From Bolinopsis microptera (taxonomy: Eukaryota > Ctenophora > Tentaculata > Lobata > Bolinopsidae), in assembly GCF_026151205.1 (NCBI RefSeq), contig NC_087084.1:7737394-7801393 (forward strand): DNA of 64,000 nucleotides, read 5' to 3'. Below the pieces are notes generated by a model. That model did not search any database and was not told the DNA's origin. It saw nothing but the letters and a program-made list of their open reading frames with translations. Shown here piece by piece: positions 36,650-48,600 of this stretch (position 1 is its first letter; each line of letters begins with the position of its first letter). A program made the translations under genes and the position numbers.

Positions 36650-37680
36650 TTAAATTTAATTGGTTACTATCTGGTTACTAGGTTATTAACTGGTTGAGTA
36701 ACTGGTTACTAGGTTACTAGCTGGTTAAGTATTTGGTTACTAAGTTACTAGCTGGTTACTAGCTGGTTAAGTAACTGATTACTAGGTTACTAGCTGGTAA
36801 CTAGCTGCAGGTAAGTAACTGGTTACTAGGTTACTAGCTGGTTACTTGGATACCTTGATACAGATGAAGATATACAGTATTACTAATGCATGAAACTATG
36901 ATACGGCAAGTAAAAAGAAGACCTGCGAAATAACTATTTAGTTACTAGGTTAGTAACTGGTTACTAGTAACTAGGTTACTAGTAACTAGGTTACTAGGTT
37001 CAGTAACTGTTTACTAGGTTACTAGCTGGTTACTTGCTTACCTTGATACAGATGCAGATACACTGTATTACTAATGCATGAAACTGTACGCAAGTAAAAA
37101 GAAGACCTGCTAAATAACTATTTAGTTACTAGGTTAGTAACTTGTTACTAGTAACTAGGTTACTAGTAACTAAGTTACTAGGTTCAGTAACTGTTTACTA
37201 GGTTACTAGCTGGTTACTTGGTTACCTTGATACAGATGAAGATATACTGTATTACTAATGCATGAAACTGTACGGCAAGTAAAAATAAGACTCGCTATCT
37301 TCATCACATGAGAGCGTATCAAATTTCACGAGATTTGGTGTATATTGTATAAGCTGTACTGTAAGTTGTGTTATGCGGAACTGGATTATTAGTAAATTCT
37401 TTTCCTTTTTCCTTTTTGTCACTCAGAGTGTGATCATTGTTGCTTTTTTACGAAAATCTTTTTGTTTTTTGTGTGCTTGGTCTCAAAATGCTTGTTCGAT
37501 CAAATATTTTGATAACTGAGTGTTAGTGTAGTAACCAGCTAGTAATCAAGTAACCGAGTTACCAGCTAGTAACCTAGTAACCAAGTTACCAGCTAGTTAC
37601 CTAGTAACCAGCTAGTAACCTAGTAACCAGATGTAGTAACCTATAGTAACCAAGTAACCAGCTAGTAACCAAGTAACCAG
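36650..37680. repeat. GTAACC-family arrays in opposite orientations, with a 180-bp block repeat
   Basis: From 36650 to about 37240 the motif appears as GGTTACTAGCTGGTTAC; from 37520 to 37680 it appears as the complement, GTAACCAGCTAGTAACC. The two halves could pair across about 280 bp. Within the left part a block of about 180 bp (GATACAGATGAAGATATAC...GGCAAGTAAAAAGAAGACC) occurs three times, near 36857, 37043 and 37228. Confidence 0.85.
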
Positions 37681-37701
37681 CTGTAGTAACCAGTAAGTAA
37701 T

Positions 37702-40700
37702 ATGAGTAAAAACAACAGTGAGGCTGGTGTTGAAGAGACGCTGAGATCTGTGCTAATCATCACGTGTTCCTCTTGTTCAGGTAACTTCCAGCTAGTTACC
37801 AAATAATAACTTAGTTACCAAATAATAATTTAGTTACCAAATTTTAATACTTTTTATCCAGTCTGTCAACGTCTAGCACCCTTTAGAAACATCTAGCAAC
37901 CTCTAAAATCCTCTAACATCCTCTAGAGCTCTAGCAACCTAGTAACCTCTAGCAACCTAGTAACCTAGTAACTATATATTTAAACTATAGTAATCAAGTA
38001 CCAGAATATTAATATTATGTAGTAACCTTCTACTCTACAGCGCTTATCATATTTGTTTCCTTCTTCCTAGGAAAGTGGTAATTTCTGGTAATTTACTGAA
38101 GTTTCTGGATTGAAATAGCTGTCATTGCAGACATTTGAAATCTCAAACGGCTAAAAAGTAAACATTTATACCTAAATCAGAAACTGGTCACCTTCTAGAA
38201 CTTTCAGCGGAAAGTGATACAGACCTTAGTATCTTGTTACAATGTGGCAACCAGGGACAAAAGGAAATTGCGGCATGTACGGAATCGCGATTTTTCCCAT
38301 TATTTGCGACAAATTTTATGTATAGTTTAATGTATAGTCTGTTAAAATTCGCGGTATCGCGATTTTTGGCCAAAATAATCGCGAAATCCTTTTGTCCCTG
38401 GTGGCAACTTATCAAAAGTAGTGTGGTACTATGTCATGTGTTACAGCGTTATGACTGGAAATATAGAACTGATCTAAAAATGGTCACTTACTTTCAGTAA
38501 TCGGAGCTTGTGTAATCATTGCCTCATTCCTCTTGGTGAGAAGTGTACGCACGGCTTCAAGATGTATTGTCGTCATCATGGCTATAGCTGGTAAGCTTTG
38601 TCACATCGCCAATATTGATAATTGTACCACTTAACTACTTACCTACTTAGCTACTTTAACAGTTTTACAAATTTGATAACTTGCCTTCCCGATTTGATTG
38701 CTTGTAAATTGGAAGTGTTGGAAAGCAAAATAACCTAGTAACTAAATAGTAACCTAGTAACCAAATAGTAACCTAGTAACCAAATAAATTTCAGATATTA
38801 TGGTAGCCCTTCCTGCTCTCATGAGTGAGATAATTTTTGTGACAAACAATAAATCACTAGAAACAGTGGAACTTTGCAAAATACAGGTATACTTCGCAGC
38901 TTAGTTATTCAACTAACTAATAATTGAGTAGAGTTAGTCAACTAAGTAATAAACTAATTTGATCTGTGTTAAAATAATATTATTTGGTTAAGAACCATCA
39001 ATTCCGTTACAAAATGTTCTACATATTGAACTGAATGATTTTCTTGTAGTTTTCTTCTATTTCAGTCTTTCTTCACAACGGTGGGAGCACAAGTGTCGAT
39101 GATTTGGACTGCAGGACTAGCGCAACACATGTTTATACTTGTAGCATGCAGGTAGTAACCTAGTAAGCTAGTAACCAGCTAGTAAGCTAGTAACCAGCTA
39201 GTAAGCTAGTAACCAGCTAGTAAGCTAGTAACCAGCTAGTAACCTAGTAACCAGCTAGTAACCTAGTACTGACCATGCTAGTAAGTAGGCAAGCGAATAT
39301 GAATCTGAGTTCATTTATATCAGGAAAATAAAGAATTTTTGATTCTCATTACGACTCTAACCAACTATTGTAACAGGAAGGAGGCTGTGAGAGGCGGGTT
39401 CATCATTCTATCTATGATGACTGCCGGAGTTATTGCTGAGAATGTGTACCTTTACTGTGTAAACATCCTGGGTGGCTCTCAAATTGTCGGTAAGTCCAGT
39501 TCTCAGCGAAATTATTATTGTGCTTATTATTAATGCTCATTAAAATGCTCATTGTATTTGTAGCCATATATGAATTATGAAATTATGGACTACCTTGTAC
39601 CTAAGTACCTATCAGCAGAGAAATATGTGAAATATGTGGTTTCTTTATTCGATCTCCTTGAGGTTGCACAAACGTTATACGGTTATATCACTGAATTTTT
39701 TTTTCATCAGGCATAAAGTGGTGCTGGATAAACATTACAAATGATCCTGTCTGCCACTGTAAAACTAACTGTAACTGGATGCTTTGGGATGGAAAAGTTC
39801 TTGAAATGGGTAATTTGAGATTCGGTTTTGGTTTTTATGAACTGTATTACGATACTGTTATCTCAAGTGCCGCCTGAGAGGTCGGTAAACTAAATTAGGT
39901 GATATTTCAATTCTATCCACTCGGCGACTATACCTTAGCAACAATATACATACCTTATCGGACTTTATTTGAACGGACATTAATTGAACACTGCAGATCG
40001 GAGGCCCTAGTGTTCATTTAATGTCCGTTCAAATAAAGTCTGACAAGGTAGTTAAATTAAATACAATAAATGAATTCCTTCGAGCGTTCATTTTAATTTC
40101 CGTTCAAAATTATGTCCGTTAACGCAATGTCCGTTCGAATAACCTCCCTTAAGGTATAACATTATGTACATAGAAATTTTTAATAAACAATTTTTAAATT
40201 TTACATTTTTATAAACGTCCGTAAATTTGCATTTACGGACGGTAAATTCAAATTAATATCATTTACTTTTGTTTGGGAAAAAGATACACGCGGCAGCGGT
40301 CCTATCTACCCAATTTTGAGTTTGGTCAAATAATATAAATGAAAATTGAAAAATCTTTCTTTTTTTTTTAATTTTTATTAAAACTTTTTTTCAGCGATGT
40401 ACCTGGCAGTATTCGTTTACTACTTTCTCCTCTACACCAAAGTAAAACACTTAAAAAACCGCAACGACCTCGCTTCCTCCTCTCTGGTAACCGCAATCGC
40501 CAAAACAGGTAAAATGTTTGTTTGTGTTGTTTGTTTGTAGAACCCGTCCCAAATCTCGTACTGGAAAATGACTGGAGTCAATACCCAGTGTGAAAATACG
40601 GGCGATAAATTAATTGAAACGGCCATGAAACGGGTACTTGGAACAAATGATATAAACATAACGAAAAAAAAAACTCTAACAGGTAAGATAGTAGCCATAC

Positions 40701-41134
40701 CGTTTGTGTTTATCCTGGTCCGGCTCTGGGGCACTCTCGTCACTCTCTGGCTGATAAAAACAGGCTGCCAGCGACCCACCTCCACCCTGTTCGACACCCT
40801 CCTCATCCTGATGTCGTTCTTTGACATGTCCCAAGGCTGGGTTAACTTCATCCTCTACTTCCTCACAACGGGACACGAGATAAACCTGACGAACAGGTTG
40901 AAGTTAGTGGTAAGGAGCTTACCGTACATGGCTAAAACACGCCGGACCCACTGCTCGGAGAACTCTTACATGACCTTTAACGAGAGTGGGGGGAGGAGGA
41001 GCAGTCTGACGGTGGGTAATACTGTTAGTTCTAGCAGGGGCGGGGGGAGCAGGACCTATAGTTCTAGTCCTCAGATAGGACATTGTCTGCAGAGACCGGC
41101 TAGTTCCCCTGATACAGTGGGGATAGATCTGTGA
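37702..41134 (+). CDS. GPR157-like / cAMP-receptor-like 7TM receptor 1, eight exons
   Basis: Predicted G protein-coupled receptor of 375 residues in the plasma or ciliary membrane. Exons: 37702-37780, 38498-38590, 38795-38886, 39066-39151, 39377-39489, 39711-39809, 40395-40508, 40683-41134; all phases match. The short extracellular N-terminus carries an NNS glycosylation site. TM1 (IGACVIIASFLL), TM2 ending in MAIAD, TM3 after CKIQSFF (conserved Cys) with AQHMFILVAC, TM4, a loop with WCWI and several cysteines, TM5 (MYLAVFVYYFLLY), TM6 (FVFILVRLWGT) and TM7 (QGWVNFILYFL) follow the GPR157/Dictyostelium cAR family pattern. A cytosolic Ser/Gly-rich tail follows. Exon 4's donor is the first unit of a GTAACC repeat. 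A paralogue lies directly downstream. Ligand unknown. Confidence 0.9.
38244..38408. mobile_element. hAT-type MITE, copy 2, with 8-bp target duplication
   Basis: Element 38252-38400 (149 bp), same terminal inverted repeats as copy 1 (CAGGGACAAAAGG / CCTTTTGTCCCTG), flanked by gtggcaac on both sides (38244-38251 and 38401-38408). It sits in intron 1 of receptor 1. Confidence 0.93.
39152..39270. repeat. GTAACC-family array starting at the exon 4 donor of receptor 1
   Basis: The intron begins gtagtaacctagtaagctag and continues as the repeat for about 115 bp, so the 5' splice site itself belongs to the array. Confidence 0.85.
39951..40050. mobile_element. 100-bp palindromic MITE-like element in receptor 1 intron 6
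   Basis: Arms of about 30 bp: TACCTTATCGGACTTTATTT... pairs with ...AAATAAAGTCTGACAAGGTA. Related sequence (CTTATCAGACTTTATTTG with a matching inverted half) occurs at 63823-63920, and a neighbouring segment (40100-40140) is matched in reverse at 3200-3240, so this is a dispersed family. Confidence 0.65.
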
Positions 41135-41140
41135 AGTAAA

Positions 41141-41970
41141 TAGTAACCTGGTAACCAGCTAGTAACCTGGTAACTGCAGCTAGTAACCTGGTAACTGCAG
41201 CTAGTAACCTGGTAACCAGCTAGTAACCTGGTAACCAGCTAGTAACCTGGTAACCAGCTAGTAACCTGGTAACCAGCTAGTAACCTGGTAACCAGCTAGT
41301 AACCTGGTAACCAGCTAGTAACCTGGTAACCAGCTAGTAACCTGGTAACCAGCTAGTAACCTGGTAACCAGCTAGTAACCTGGTAACCAGCTAGTAACCT
41401 GGTAACCAGCTAGTAACCTGGTAACCAGCTAGTAACCTGGTAACCAGCTAGTAACCTGGTAACCAGCTAGTAACCTGGTAACCAGCTAGTAACCTGGTAA
41501 CCAGCTAGTAACCTGGTAACCAGCTAGTAACCTGGTAACCAGCAAGTAACCTGGTAACCAGCTAGTAACCTGGTAACCAGCTAGTAACCTGGTAACCAGC
41601 TAGTAACCTGGTAACCAGCTAGTAACCTGGTAACCAGCTAGTAACCTGGTAACCAGCTAGTAACCTGGTAACCAGCTAGTAACCTGGTAACCAGCTAGTA
41701 ACCTGGTAACCAGCTAGTAACCTGGTAACCAGCTAGTAACCTGGTAACCAGCTAGTAACCTGGTAACCAGCTAGTAACCTGGTAACCAGCTAGTAACCTG
41801 GTAACCAGCTAGTAACCTGGTAACCAGCTAGTAACCTGGTAACCAGCAAGTAACCTGGTAACCAGCAAGTAACCTGGTAACCAGCAAGTAACCTGGTAAC
41901 CAGCAAGTAACCTGGTAACCAGCTAGTAACCTGGTAACCAGCTAGTAACCTGGTAACCAGCTAGTAACCT
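41141..41970. repeat. 19-bp minisatellite (CTAGTAACCTGGTAACCAG)n, about 44 copies
   Basis: Very homogeneous array beginning seven bases after the stop codon of receptor 1. Variants replace CTAG by CAAG or insert TGCAG. Each unit holds two GTAAC words (donor-like) and one ACCAG (acceptor-like). Confidence 0.97.
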
Positions 41971-42620
41971 ACCCTGATACACTGGCTCTGGAGCTGTGAT
42001 ATAGTTAATGAACTAAAACACAATTCATTGTTTGATTGATCCAGTTCAGGACATGACAACTCTCCAGAATCAACTTTTCAAACCGTTAAAAAGTTAAAAG
42101 ATGATAATAACGTTTTTGGTATCATAAGGTCTTCAGATTAGATAAAGTTTTCATCTTGATAGACGATGACGGTCGTGATAGCCATTGACAATTGGTTTAC
42201 TCTTTTTTGTTATGCTTTTTTACTTGCTTGGAATAGATAAATTTTGCTTGATTTTCTTCTCCGCCTACATAATAAAATAAATCTTTTTATTCTATCATCG
42301 GATTTTTAAAGATAATTTGTCGAGTTGAATTGACTAATTAACCTACCCATATTCATATTTCAAGGGTAATTACGATTACTTTACGAAGGATGTTTTTGAT
42401 GTATATTATTGCTGCAATTTACATTATGTCTTACGATTTTTAGGTGGATTACAATTATTTCGAAGTAAAAAACATTCGCTTTTAAAGTTAAACAAAAAAA
42501 TCTTATCATGGGCATATTACGTTATAATAATCAGTTTTACACATATTAAGTCGAACTAATTCACCCCCATGACATTAACAAATAATGATCTCATTCCCAT
42601 CCTGCAAAGTATGAAGTGAA
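41971..42620. other. Spacer between the two receptor genes
   Basis: AT-rich, with candidate polyadenylation signals (AATAAA near 42270-42275) for receptor 1. No exon seen. Confidence 0.5.
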
Positions 42621-45600
42621 ATGGAGAAGCTACTCGTGAGAAGCTGGAACATGACGGAGGAGGAAAATGATCCAATGTAAAAAATATTCGACAGACTTGG
42701 TTGTATTTGGGAAATGTTACCAGAGTGTTACCAGAGTGATACCAGAGTGTTACCAGAGTGTTATTTGAGTGTTATTTGAGTGTTAACTGAGTGTTACCTG
42801 AGTGTTATCTGAGTGTTACCTTAGTGTTACCTGAGTGTTACCTGAATATTATCTGAGTGTTACCTGAGTGTTACCTGAGTGTTACCTGAGTGTTACCTTA
42901 GTGTTACCTGAGTGTTACCTGAAAATTATCTGAGTGTTACCTGAGTGTTACCTGAGTGTTACCTGAATATTATCTGAGTATTACCGGAGTGTTACCTGAG
43001 TGTTACCGGAGTGTTAGCTGAGTGTTAGCTGAGTGTTACCTGAGGGTTACCAGAGTGTTACCTGAGTGTTACCTGAGTGTTACCAGAGTGTTACCTGAGT
43101 GTTACCAGAGTGTTACCAGAGTGTTACCAGAGTGATACCAGAGTGTTACCAGAGTGTTACCTGAGTGTTACCTGATTGTTAAAAGAGTGTTACCTGAGTG
43201 TTACAAGATTAATACCATCTCTTTTAACCGTATAATTGTCCAATCACAAATTTCACATCGAACAGTGAACCAATAACCAATACCACGTGCAGTTCACAGA
43301 CGGTAGCTGCGGTGATTGGGAGTCTCCTGGGGACGATAGGAGCTGTAATCGTGATGTACACGTCCCTGATAAGCCCTGTTAAAGCCATGTCTAAACGGAT
43401 AATCATCATGATATCAATCGCAGGTCTGACTTGCTTCTCATTAATTTGGTATTCATTATTAACTAATTAATTATCCAGCTTTGCAATCGCAGGTCTGACT
43501 TGCTTCTCATTAATTTGGTATTCATTATTAACTAATTAATTATCCAGATTTGTAATCGCAGGTCTGACTAGCTTCTCATTAATTTGGTATTCATTATTAA
43601 CTAATTAATTATCCAGCTTTGCAATCGCAGGTCTGACTTGCTTCTCATTAATTTGGTATTAATATATTTTAGCTTTCCATTAAGAATTAAAACAAGACCT
43701 TCATTTTATGGAGCTAGGGTGTGGGCTGGCTACGGTTAAAAAGTTTCCATCCCATATTACAATATATTTGATAAATGTAATAGATTTTAGTGGTGTAATT
43801 AATTTAATATAATATTTAGGTTGGGGAGCCCGCTTACTTTGTAATCATAATATTATTTTAGAATTTAGATCATTATCCTGCACCATTTTAATATGTATAA
43901 TTTTCCATAAGTTTTTTCCTTTCAATCAATAATTAAATATTTAACTTAAATATTAAATCTAACTAATGTTAATACAAGTTTAATTGCCAGATGTGTTACA
44001 AGCCTTCCCCACCCTGGTGGTCACTTCCTTACATCTAGAGTATCATATCAGGTACACAATCTTTTAATTAATTATTATTTTACCTGATAATTTTTTAATT
44101 AATTATTTCAAAAATTGATAATTTTTTTTCGATTAATCGTTTAAAAAATGAATTCATTTATATCTAATTTTAGGGGGAGGAAAATAAAAAAGAGGCGTGT
44201 AGATCTTGATTGTGAAGTTTGAATGTAACCATCCCATCCGCATCAATTATTCAGTTATTTTTTCGACCGATATAACTTCTCCGACGATAACTTTTACAAT
44301 GATACCGTAAAACAATCCATAAAATAATCTTGCTAGTTTCATATCTTCAGAGATGCAGAGTCTAAAAAGTCAATGGCATGGTTCGACACACCAAAAGCCT
44401 GTAAAATACAATCCTTCCTCATTACAACCGGAGCCATGTTATCCTTTCTGTGGACATTTGGCTTGAGCCAGCACATGTTTCTTCTTGTTAGATTTGGTAT
44501 TGTGTATTCGGTAATGTGTACTTTGATTTTACTTTGGTTCAGGGACAAAAGGAAATCGCGGCATGTGCAGAATCGCGATTTTTCACATTATTTGCGACAA
44601 ATTTTATGTATAGATTTATGTATAGTCTGTTAAAAATCGCGGTATCGCGATTTTTGGGCAAAATAATCGCGATTTTCTTTTGTCCCTGCTTTGGTTTAAT
44701 TTGTGGGCATGTTATACAGTTCGCTTTTTGATTTCAACATTGATTTTGTTGTAGGATTCTCGATAATGGCTTATGAAATAAAATGTGAGTGACTGCCATC
44801 AAATGTCCAAATAAAAAATGTTTAATGTTCAAAAATGTGTAAAAAGTGGATAATGAACAGTGCTTGCATCCTTTTTCACTATCCATAACTATTCTATTAA
44901 GATAGATACTATTTCTGTTTAGAGGTGCTGGTCGAATGAAACATCGCCGTACTAAAAAGTAATAATTATCATTTTAGAACTGTTCTCACGTTCGAACAAA
45001 GTAAAAAGTAAATGCATTATGAAACACACAAATTCTCAAATTAGTACAACTGATCTTAAACTAATTTCAGGGATAAAAGTAGCATACAAAGCTTACCTGT
45101 GTCTGTACGTTTTATCAGTAATTCCGTTTGCTATAAACGGACTGGCTTTACACTACGACATGTTGGGAGCTGGTGAGTGTACCTAACTAGATAGTAACCT
45201 GGTAACCAGCTAGTAACCTGGTAACCAGCTAGTAACCAGCTAGTAACCTGGTAACCAGCTATTAACCAGCTAGTAACCTAGTAACCAGCTAGTAACCTGG
45301 TAACCAGCTAGTAACCTGATAGTAACCTGGTAACCAGCTAGTAACCAGCTAGTAACCTGGTAACCAGCTAGTAACCAGCTAGTAACCTGGTAACCTAGTC
45401 ACCAGCTAGTAACCTAGTAACCAGCTAGTAACCAGCTAGTAACCTGGTAATCAGCTAGTAACCAGCTAGTAACCTAGTAACCAGCTAGTAACCTAGTAAC
45501 CAGCTAGTAACCTAGTTACCAGCTAGTAACCAGCTAGTAACCTAGTAACCAGCTAGTAACCTGGTAACCAGTCAGTAACCAGCTAGTAACCTAGTAACCA

Positions 45601-48600
45601 TCTAGTAGCCAGTTAGTAACCTGGTAACCAGCTAATAAACAGCTAGTAACCTAGTAACCAGATAGTAACCTGGTAATCAGTCAGTAACCAGCTAGTAACC
45701 TAGTAACCATCTAGTAGCCAGTTAGTAACCTGGTAACCAGCTAATAAACAGCTAGTAACCTAGTAACCAGATAGTAACCTGGTAACCAGTTAGCAACCAG
45801 CTAGTAACCTGGTAACCAGCTAGTAACCTGGTACTTACTTTTACTTTGGGCGATGCTCGATCGAAATCTCCTCCACTCTACGTCTCCAGATGGTTCTGTC
45901 GCACATAACTGTTCGGAGATCTTCTACCCGCAACCCTGTGTCCCTGGCTACGGTGTCAAGAAAAGAGAGTGGTATCCTCCCACGCCTGAACTGTGGCAGC
46001 CGCCAAGGAAGGATGGTAGAGATGACCTGGTCTGAAGCTCTCATGCAATACCCACTGCCCAGCAAATCTGGCACGTCTCTGTGCAATGATGGTGGAGATG
46101 GAAGGGAGGTCACCATAGATTTGCTTTAGGGTTGGATGCTTCTTCCATGAAAGATTCCTGGCTTTCATTAGGAGCCTGGTGTAGCACCCGTCGAGACGCT
46201 TCTCAAACTGCTTGTTCAAGGTCCAGGTTTCTGAGCCATACAGCAGAACAGGTTCGATGCATGCTCTGAAGAACTTGACTTTCAGCTGGTCAGAAATGCC
46301 AGAGGTCCATACCTTCTGCAGTTTGATACAGGCTGACCAAGCCATGCCTTTCCTGGTGTTGAAGTCCTTCCTGCTCTCTGCAATATATGAGCCCAAGTAT
46401 TTGAAGTCATCAACCTGCTTGATCTGGTAACCGGATATTGAGTTCACGGGGGCAGCATCAGGAATGTTGATGGTCATGTATTCGGTCTTGGAAGCATTCA
46501 TCGCAAGTCCGACATGTGCTGCTGCAGTCTCTAAATCCGAGAGCAGTTGCTGGACTTGCTCTATGGTATCGGCAGTCAAGGCCAGGTCGTCAGCGAAGTC
46601 AAAATCTGTGACTCTGACCGCAGGTACTCTCCGACTTTGCCTGGGGATGATGGTTAGGCCATGGTCAAGAGTCATGCAGTTCCTAAGGACATAATCGAGG
46701 ACGATGATGAAGAGGAAAGGAGCGAGAGTATCACCCTGAAGGACCCCGATGAGTGTTCTAAAGAAGTCTGTAAGGCCGTCAATGGTTTTGACTCTGGAGT
46801 GCGATGAGTCATACAGGAGCCTGATAGCATCAGTTATGGGAGCAGGGACGCCGTAGAGGGAGAGGATGTGAAACAAGGCATCCCTGTTGATACTGTCGAA
46901 TGCTTTCGAAAAGTCGACAAACACGATAGCTGCTGATCGATTTCCGATTTTACACTCTTCTAGGATGCGTCGTAGGGCAAGTATCTGAGGGAGGGTAGAT
47001 CTTCCTCTGCGGAAGCCATTTTGGTTTGGCCGCAGTAGGGGATCAGGTATGGGTAAATCCGGTTGAGGATGAGTTTGTTGAAAACTTTCGCTGCAACCGG
47101 AGCCAATGAGATACCTGGTAACCAGCTAGTAACCTGGTAACCAGCTAGTAACCTGGTAACCAGCTAGTAACCATATAATAACCTGGTAACCAGCTAGCGA
47201 CCAGTTTGTTTGTTTGGATCCGGACGGTGCTGGCAGTTCTAATAACTGATTTACAAATTAAAATATAATTACATAATAATATGATATCAAAATCTTGTTA
47301 AATTTAGTAACATAGAATGTAATAAAATTAGGAGAATTATTAGTAAAAGTAAAGCTTAGGTCTTGGGTAAATTTATGGTTAGGGTCTCTAAAGTTTCAAT
47401 TAACCCTTACTGTAACTTTAAAAAGTTGACTACCCTGCTTAGATACCGACCCAATCAGCCCGTCTACATTTCCAAACTATTTTAGGATTAAAGATAAATT
47501 CTGCTGAGGTATCGATCTACTGAAACTCCCGTTAGCTCCACCTGTTATCATTAGAATAAATTCAGTCCAACTGTTTGCCTATTTATTTCCAATCAATTAT
47601 TTTGATATCATCCAATTGTAACATGTTAATTTTTGAAAACGTTTCAGACGATTTAAATAATATCACAAGTAAAGATGGAACGGGCCACCATCTTACGACA
47701 TGGTGCTGGATAAAGGTTAGTAACCTGGTAACCAGCTAGTAACCTAGTAACCAGCTAGTAACCTAGTAACCAGCTAGTAACCTGGTAACCAACTCGCCAC
47801 CATCTTACGACATGGTGCTGGATAAAGGTCAACTATTTTAATTTCTCTTTCGAATCGAAATTAAATTAGTTTTTTTACGGTCCTACTTTTTTTTCTCCGC
47901 ATGCTATTATATTTTATATGTGATACTGTAATACTGTTTTTTATACACTAATTAGGTAAACAACAAGACAAATTAATTAAATTAATTAGGTAAACAACAA
48001 GAAAAATTAATTAAATTAATTAGGTAAACAACAAGACAATCCACTCGCCCAACTTCCTGGAAAGACCATGTGCAGCATCATTCTGGGATGGAAAAGCTTT
48101 TGAAATCTTTTGTTACATTGGTGAGAACTTAAGTTTTCATTTTTCTGAATAGCCTCAGTGACGACATAGTGACGACATAGTGACGACATAGTGACGACAT
48201 AGTGACGACATAGTGACGACATAGTGACGACATAGTGACGACATAGTGACGAAATAGTGACGACAATTTTCATCGCCAAAATCAGAAATTTTCTTGAAAG
48301 AACTTTAGGTTTAGTTAATCTAAATCTCGCCAAAAATCTATTTTAAAACATTAATTTTGTGTTCTGAGAAAACCAGTGAAAATGCTCAGTTAGAAAAATG
48401 AAAACATTACAAATGTGTCTGCAGGAGTAACCGTGTATTGCATGCTAGCGAGACACTATCTGAACAGGAGATCGGGTTACGATCAGATGGACAGTGTAGA
48501 GGATGAAAGTGGAAACGTGGACTTGACAGGTCGACACGCGTTTGCTGGTGGGTTCACTTTCCATGATAAAGTGATAATTATGATAAACATCCCAGAAATG

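Noticed and set aside
41141-41970. CRISPR-like regular repeat array
   Set aside because: Contiguous 19-bp units without spacers, in an intron-rich animal genome; a minisatellite.
48016-48333. 105-codon minus-strand ORF with RHYVVTMSSLC repeats
   Set aside because: Translation of the 11-bp array.
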